Translations under genes and position numbers: made by a program
In this document: in pieces, positions 60,501-64,000 of the stretch
How positions within the stretch are numbered: the stretch's first letter is position 1
How the letters are laid out: the number at the start of each line of letters is the position of its first letter
Assembly (NCBI GenBank): GCA_964034945.1
Contig: OZ035961.1
Coordinates: 91,407,491 to 91,471,490, forward strand
DNA length: 64,000 bases
Direction of reading: 5' to 3'
From: Chrysopilus asiliformis
Lineage: Eukaryota > Arthropoda > Insecta > Diptera > Rhagionidae
The notes under the pieces: generated by a model
Told to the model about the DNA's origin: nothing
Seen by the model: the letters and a program-made list of their open reading frames with translations, nothing else
Databases searched by the model: none

Positions 60501-61329
60501 CTAATGGGCATGCTAAATACTATAACGGATATTAATATAAATTTTATAAATCAGTCGTTAAAAAAATTGGAACAGAAAAAACGAAAGGATATCAGCTATC
60601 AACCCGAGGGAGTTTTGGAGAAATTAGCAGAAGTTGATAAACAAGCAGCAATAGTTATGGCGATGGATATGTTATTAGCTGGAGTTGATACGGTATGCAA
60701 ATGATTTTTTTTTTAAATATAAAAAAAATGTTTTTTTCCAGACATCAGCCCTATTTATCAGCACTCTGTATCAACTGGCCAAATGTCCGGAGGCGCAAGA
60801 AAAACTTCGAAAAGAGATTCTGACTGTTTTGCCAGACAAGGACACTCCCATAACGGAAGAAAATTTCGCAAATATGCCATATTTAAGGGCGTGCATCAAA
60901 GAAACACTGCGTCTTAGTCCGGTTTCAATAGGAACAGCACGTTTAACTCCACAGAATATAGTCTTGAGTGGCTACCAAATACCAAAGAACACTCACGTGC
61001 TTATGGCCACTCTTCTACCAAATTGTGATGAAAAATATTTTCCGCAAGCGAAAAAATTCTTGCCAGAGAGGTGGATTCGAAACAATCCATCGACCGAAGG
61101 ATGTCCTTCCGCTAGAGATGTGAATCCTTTCGTTTATTTGCCATTTGGATTTGGAGTTCGAATGTGTATTGGCAAGAGAATCGCAGAAATGGGAGTGGAG
61201 GTTTTGATAAGTAGAATTATTCGAAATTTCCAAGTGTCCTGGAATCATCCTGACTTAAAATATATTAGTACCCTTGTAATAACACCAGTCGGTGATTTTA
61301 AATTCAAAATGGAAGAACTTTCTAAATGA
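57560..61329 (+). CDS. P450-6: mitochondrial cytochrome P450, CYP12-like
   Basis: The exons are 57560-57655, 59601-59721, 59775-60021, 60071-60187, 60254-60692 and 60742-61329, giving 535 aa. Exon 1 ends MRCF-STE (R-3 type) and its donor is AAG-GCAAGT, a GC-AG intron with otherwise ideal consensus. Intron 1 is 1,945 nt and carries transposon sequence. Intron 4 (60188-60253) is 66 nt, a multiple of three and stop-free, so retention would add 22 residues. Motifs are IPGLSKL at the hinge, LAGVDT in helix I, KETLRLSP, PERW, and PFGFGVRMCIGKR with haem Cys482 (codon 61165-61167). It is the most distinct of the right-hand genes, for instance LINPTGAKDGEQ in place of LISNSKSTEGER. A TCAGTT initiator candidate is at 57469-57474. 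Confidence 0.92.
57770..58310. other. Intron 1 of P450-6, AT-rich part
   Basis: This part contains short frames (57768-57980, 57967-58251) with no domain signal and a duplicated TATGTATGGGAGAGGG/TTTGTATAGGAGAGGG motif (57930 and 58076). It is probably decayed repeat sequence. No RNA gene was seen. Confidence 0.4.
58311..58656 (+). mobile_element. Retroposon-like repeat (RTE-type 3' end)
   Basis: It starts CTAGCTTGCATACCCGTCGTTGCCGGG and ends CAATCGGTTCAGCCGTTTTTGCG, then a CAGACAGACAGACGG run and TTTTTATATATTAGTA. These end types are widespread in insect RTE-related elements. A C-homopolymer run sits near 58478-58490. There is no coding sequence. Confidence 0.55.
58884..59396. mobile_element. 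513-bp MITE, pogo/Tigger-like termini
   Basis: The ends share a 24-bp inverted terminus beginning CAGTAATCCCTCGAACTGCG and are flanked by TA (58882-58883 and 59397-59398). Near the left end, CTGCGCGGTTTCG-type subrepeats occur four times. A fragment of the same family's right half is at about 63122-63285. It lies within intron 1 of P450-6. TA duplication and terminal CAGTAATCCCTC are typical of pogo/Tigger non-autonomous copies. Confidence 0.8.
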
Positions 61330-61387
61330 AGTTACGAATATTATTAGTTTTTAATATCCATGTTTTTTTTATAAATATTTTTACTTG

Positions 61388-61393
61388 AATAAA
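61388..61393 (+). terminator. Polyadenylation signal, P450-6
   Basis: AATAAA lies 59 nt after the P450-6 stop codon, followed by a T-rich stretch. Confidence 0.65.
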
Positions 61394-61449
61394 AATAATA
61401 TTTTTTTTTAATATTTTTGTGCAAAACCTGTTTTAAATAATTGAAAAAA

Positions 61450-61942
61450 AAAATCAGGAATGCGTTGTCGTAGTTTTATGATTAACGCAAAAACTAGGAG
61501 ATACGAATAATGCACATGGAGGAGTCCAACATCGGTCCTTTACTAATGAGGCGTTGAGAGCAAAAGTGGCCCAAGCCACATAATCGACTTTTTGGAGCTT
61601 TTCCACTTTTGTACTATTATCCACAGTAAATTTCTGGAAGAAAAATTTTGGGTGGACTTTATTCGTCCTCGGCGCTATAGCTCTCGAAGATCCTGGGCCT
61701 CCCCAATTGAGGTTTCACAACAATTTCTTCCCAGCTTCGCACCTACAGTTTGACATGGATTGCGAACCATGGATGTATTACCACATTTGTAAGGTTTTTA
61801 CATTGCAAACCATCAACAGCAGAGGCCGTGATAGCAATCTAGATCTAGACTGATGACGTCGTTAACACCATTTTATCACAAATGTTAAGATGTTTTATTG
61901 TGAATCCAAACATTTTTATCCAAAAACTCACTCACAATAGTG
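61450..61942. other. Unrecognised less AT-rich intergenic block
   Basis: About 61520-61870 has balanced composition (GTCCTCGGCGCTATAGCTC, GCAGAGGCCGTGATAGCAATC) unlike the flanks. It holds no long open frame on either strand. It may be a fragment of a retroelement, but no motif supports a family. Confidence 0.35.
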
Positions 61943-61950
61943 GTTCAAAC

Positions 61951-62348
61951 TAGGGATGTCAAATTTTTGAAAAAAAAACCGGTTTTCGGTTAAACCGGTT
62001 TTTAAGACTTCGGTTTAAACCGGGCCGGTTTAACCGGGTCCAAAAAACCGGTTATTAAAACACTGAAAAACCGTTTTGTTCAAATTGGGTAGGTTAGGCC
62101 TTAGACGCAACAAATACACTATAATACAAACAAAAGACGTGAAGTGCCATACAATCCATTAAGAGGCCATAAATGCCACAATATAATATTGTATTTAGAG
62201 TGCCTAAAAAGAAGTGTTTCTAACAAATCAGTCGCACGAAAATTGGTTTAAAATTATTTTTCCATACAAAAAATTGATCGGTTTTTTTGAACGGTTTTTG
62301 GCTTTAAAAAAAACACCGAAAAATACAGGTTCTTTTTTGACATGCCTA
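61951..62348. mobile_element. 398-bp hAT MITE with GTTCAAAC target duplication
   Basis: Termini TAGGGATGTCAA and TTGACATGCCTA are inverted. The octamer GTTCAAAC flanks both ends (61943-61950 and 62349-62356). The interior has ACCGGTTT and AAACCGG repeats near the left end and AACGGTTTTT repeats near the right. Its TAGGGATG start is the same as that of the large composite element, supporting a hAT origin for both. Confidence 0.85.
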
Positions 62349-62672
62349 GTTCAAACACAAAAAATCTCGCGATTTCGACATGTGAGTTGGACTACTTATA
62401 CTCTCAATGCCTCAAATTGTCCTTAAATTTTCGATCAAAATTTAAAATTCAACTAATTTTCTTAAAATTTAAAAAAAAAATACTAAATGGAATAAACCTT
62501 TCGGAAACACAAGTAAAAAAGCTTTCTCCAATAAAAAAAATATCAAGCTTTTTTTGATGCCAACAGCATTCAATCTTAATCAAAATTTCATTCAATTTTA
62601 ATCAGTTTAGTTAATTTCGGTACGTCGTTTTGACCAGACAGTATTTTTCTGTAGACCTACTCTCAAAATAAA

Positions 62673-62765
62673 ATGTCATTATTTAAAGCAATTGAAGCTG
62701 GTTCACATTTCAAACCATTTGAATTTTCTGGAATTCGATATTATTCAACTGGATTACTCCATAAG
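62673..62765 (+). CDS. P450-7: exon 1 only (gene continues past window)
   Basis: A 31-codon exon starting MSLFKAIEAG and ending IRYYSTGLLHK is followed by a GTATAA donor. Length, phase 0 end, and the RYY-ST processing-like site match exon 1 of the other copies (RCF-STELLQK). No exon 2 (EEWxNAKPY type) is found up to 64000, so the gene continues downstream after a first intron longer than 1.2 kb, or it is a lone exon. An initiator-like TCAGTT lies at 62602-62607. Confidence 0.65.
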
Positions 62766-63121
62766 GTATAATTTTTATTTACTCAAAAATTGTTTAACAA
62801 CGGATATTCATCTAATATTCCCAACAATCTTTTTAAATTGACAGAATAAAGCTTCTTAGTTATCAAAATTTTACTACATCAATGATTTAATTTGTGTGAT
62901 TTAAAATTATTTATACACAGACACACAGACAAATTTGACGCTTTGAACTTGATTTCTTCAGAGTTTTTATTAATTTTAAAACCAACTGGAGTATTTTTAC
63001 TTTTTTACTACGTAAAGCTGGATAATTTTTTTTAAAGATATTCAAAAGAATAAAACTGGAATTAAAACATCATAAAATAAAATAAAATTGCAATTTTATC
63101 TGAACGCATCAATCACTAATA

Positions 63122-63285
63122 ACAACAAGTTTAATAAAAACTTTTTCCTATTTTTTTTTTGAATTTTTCTAATATCTGAGATCTAACCCCAAAATTTCAT
63201 ATAAAATAGGGTTCACAGTGCGCGGTTTCCGTTCGTGCGCTCTTTTTGTGGAACGTATCTACCGCGCAGTTGGCGGGATTATTGT
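63122..63285. mobile_element. Right-half fragment of the pogo-like MITE
   Basis: The fragment matches about 59233-59396, including TTTTTGTGGAACGTATCTACC and a degraded terminus GTTGGCGGGATTATTG. The left half is missing, so it is a truncated copy. Confidence 0.7.
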
Positions 63286-63313
63286 AGTTAAAAAAAACTC
63301 AATTTGCCATTAA

Positions 63314-63479
63314 GCGAGCCATACACGTAACAGCGTCCTGTCAAGCAAAAGCTCCGCGCAAAAAATATCTAAATGATTATGTCAAGCCTGGATTTTAGCA
63401 TAACAGCATTGCCATACACGGTCAAAAAGCTGTTGCAGCATGCGATGCTTAACAGCATGCAGTAACGTGTGGGGCACCC
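63314..63479. mobile_element. Candidate MITE with TTAA target site
   Basis: Left GCGAGCCATACACGTAACAG and right end (reverse complement GGGTGCCCCACACGTTACTG) are imperfect inverted termini flanked by TTAA (63310-63313 and 63480-63483). TTAA duplication suggests a piggyBac-type source. Internal AGCATGCGATGC palindromes are present, and there is no coding sequence. Confidence 0.5.
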
Positions 63480-63530
63480 TTAACACTTTTGGCACTTATG
63501 GTTCATTGAAAAGCACTTATATATAATTTT

Positions 63531-64000
63531 TATACCCGTATGGTGAAACCAAAGGGTATATTAGATTTGACTTACCGTTTGTAACGCCAAGATCCCGTCA
63601 TCACACAAAAAAAAAACGAATTACACCAGTGTGTTTAGAATGATAAAAAAAAGTTGAATTTAGCATGTCCGTCCGTCTGTCTGTCCGTCTGTCCGTCTGT
63701 CCGTCTGTCTGTCCGTCCGTCTGTCCGTCCGTCTGTCTGTGGCGCGGATTGCGGGCGCACGGATTGAGCTACAGACTTGAAATTTTGCGCAGTTCCGTTT
63801 TTCGTAAAATGCGAGGCTAAGTTCGTTCAAAAATGGGGTACCCCCCCCCCCCCCCCCATACAAACGAAAATGTTTTTCGTTAATATCTCAAAAACGGTGC
63901 ATCTTATCAAAAAAGTCCAAGAACAAAAGTTATTTAGGATATGATTCTATGTATGGGACATCAAAATCCGATTGGAATAAATTTTAAAAAATCTTATTGG
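63531..64000 (+). repeat. Interspersed repeat, ACCCGTATGGTGA family, copy 3 (cut by window end)
   Basis: It is colinear with copy 2 from TATACCCGTATGGTGAAACC to the segment before the right terminus. It includes the CCGTCTGTCC tract (63667-63740) and a 17-C homopolymer (about 63842-63858). It lies in the presumed first intron of P450-7. Confidence 0.8.

Noticed and set aside
60018..60704. Single long exon of P450-6 spanning exon 4, intron 4 and exon 5
   Set aside because: The 22 extra residues have no counterpart in the paralogues, and GTACGA plus an AG acceptor at the conserved phase are present. It is kept only as a possible retention isoform.

Overview
The window is AT-rich nuclear DNA from an insect, most likely a dipteran. 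The evidence is a tandem cluster of intron-containing mitochondrial-clan cytochrome P450 genes of CYP12 type, with short AT-rich introns, TCAGT-type initiators and many DNA-transposon MITEs. All P450 genes lie on the + strand and share a six-exon structure with the same intron phases (0, 1, 2, 2, 0). Exon 1 encodes a mitochondrial presequence. Exon 5 ends exactly at the I-helix G-x-D-T motif. Exon 6 carries the ExxR, PERW and haem-cysteine motifs.

Layout. 1-3145: nested foldback and long-TIR repeats. 3146-6195: P450-1, intact. 8217-10270: P450-2, a pseudogene with a 41-nt deletion and a Gly-to-Glu change in the haem loop. 11231-13341: P450-3, intact. 13481-48419: one giant insertion flanked by a perfect 8-bp target duplication (TATGTAGC) with hAT-like ends. 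Inside it are about 33 kb of GC-rich 10-bp satellite (13911-47086), the stop-interrupted tail of a hAT transposase (47222-47518) and a second copy of the element's first ~0.43 kb. 48420-50565: a retroposon-like repeat with an internal ~121-bp tandem array. 50566-52780: P450-4, intact. 53340-56587: P450-5, intact. 57066-57126: a scrap of P450 exon 6 next to a 127-bp foldback MITE. 57560-61329: P450-6, intact, with a GC-AG first intron. 62673 onward: exon 1 of P450-7, the rest lying beyond the window.

Function. The proteins should be imported into mitochondria and use adrenodoxin and adrenodoxin reductase as electron donors. CYP12 enzymes of flies are mostly associated with detoxification of xenobiotics and insecticides. 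The cluster shows birth and death: near-identical paralogues, a recent pseudogene, an old exon relic and a likely gene-conversion tract. P450-3, -4 and -5 keep a homologous ~240-bp promoter block.

The most unusual object is the satellite. It is built from a small vocabulary of 10-bp words (GGCACGAACC, GGCACGAGCC, GGCACGATCC, GGCATGATCC, GGCATCAGCC or GGCATCAGCT). They form 40-50-bp higher-order units whose strand flips repeatedly, at short palindromes (CAGCTG, GCCGGC), without losing the 10-bp register. It contains kilobase-scale direct duplications and a ~2.1-kb near-perfect palindrome. The long open frames inside it are a by-product of the monomer and not genes.
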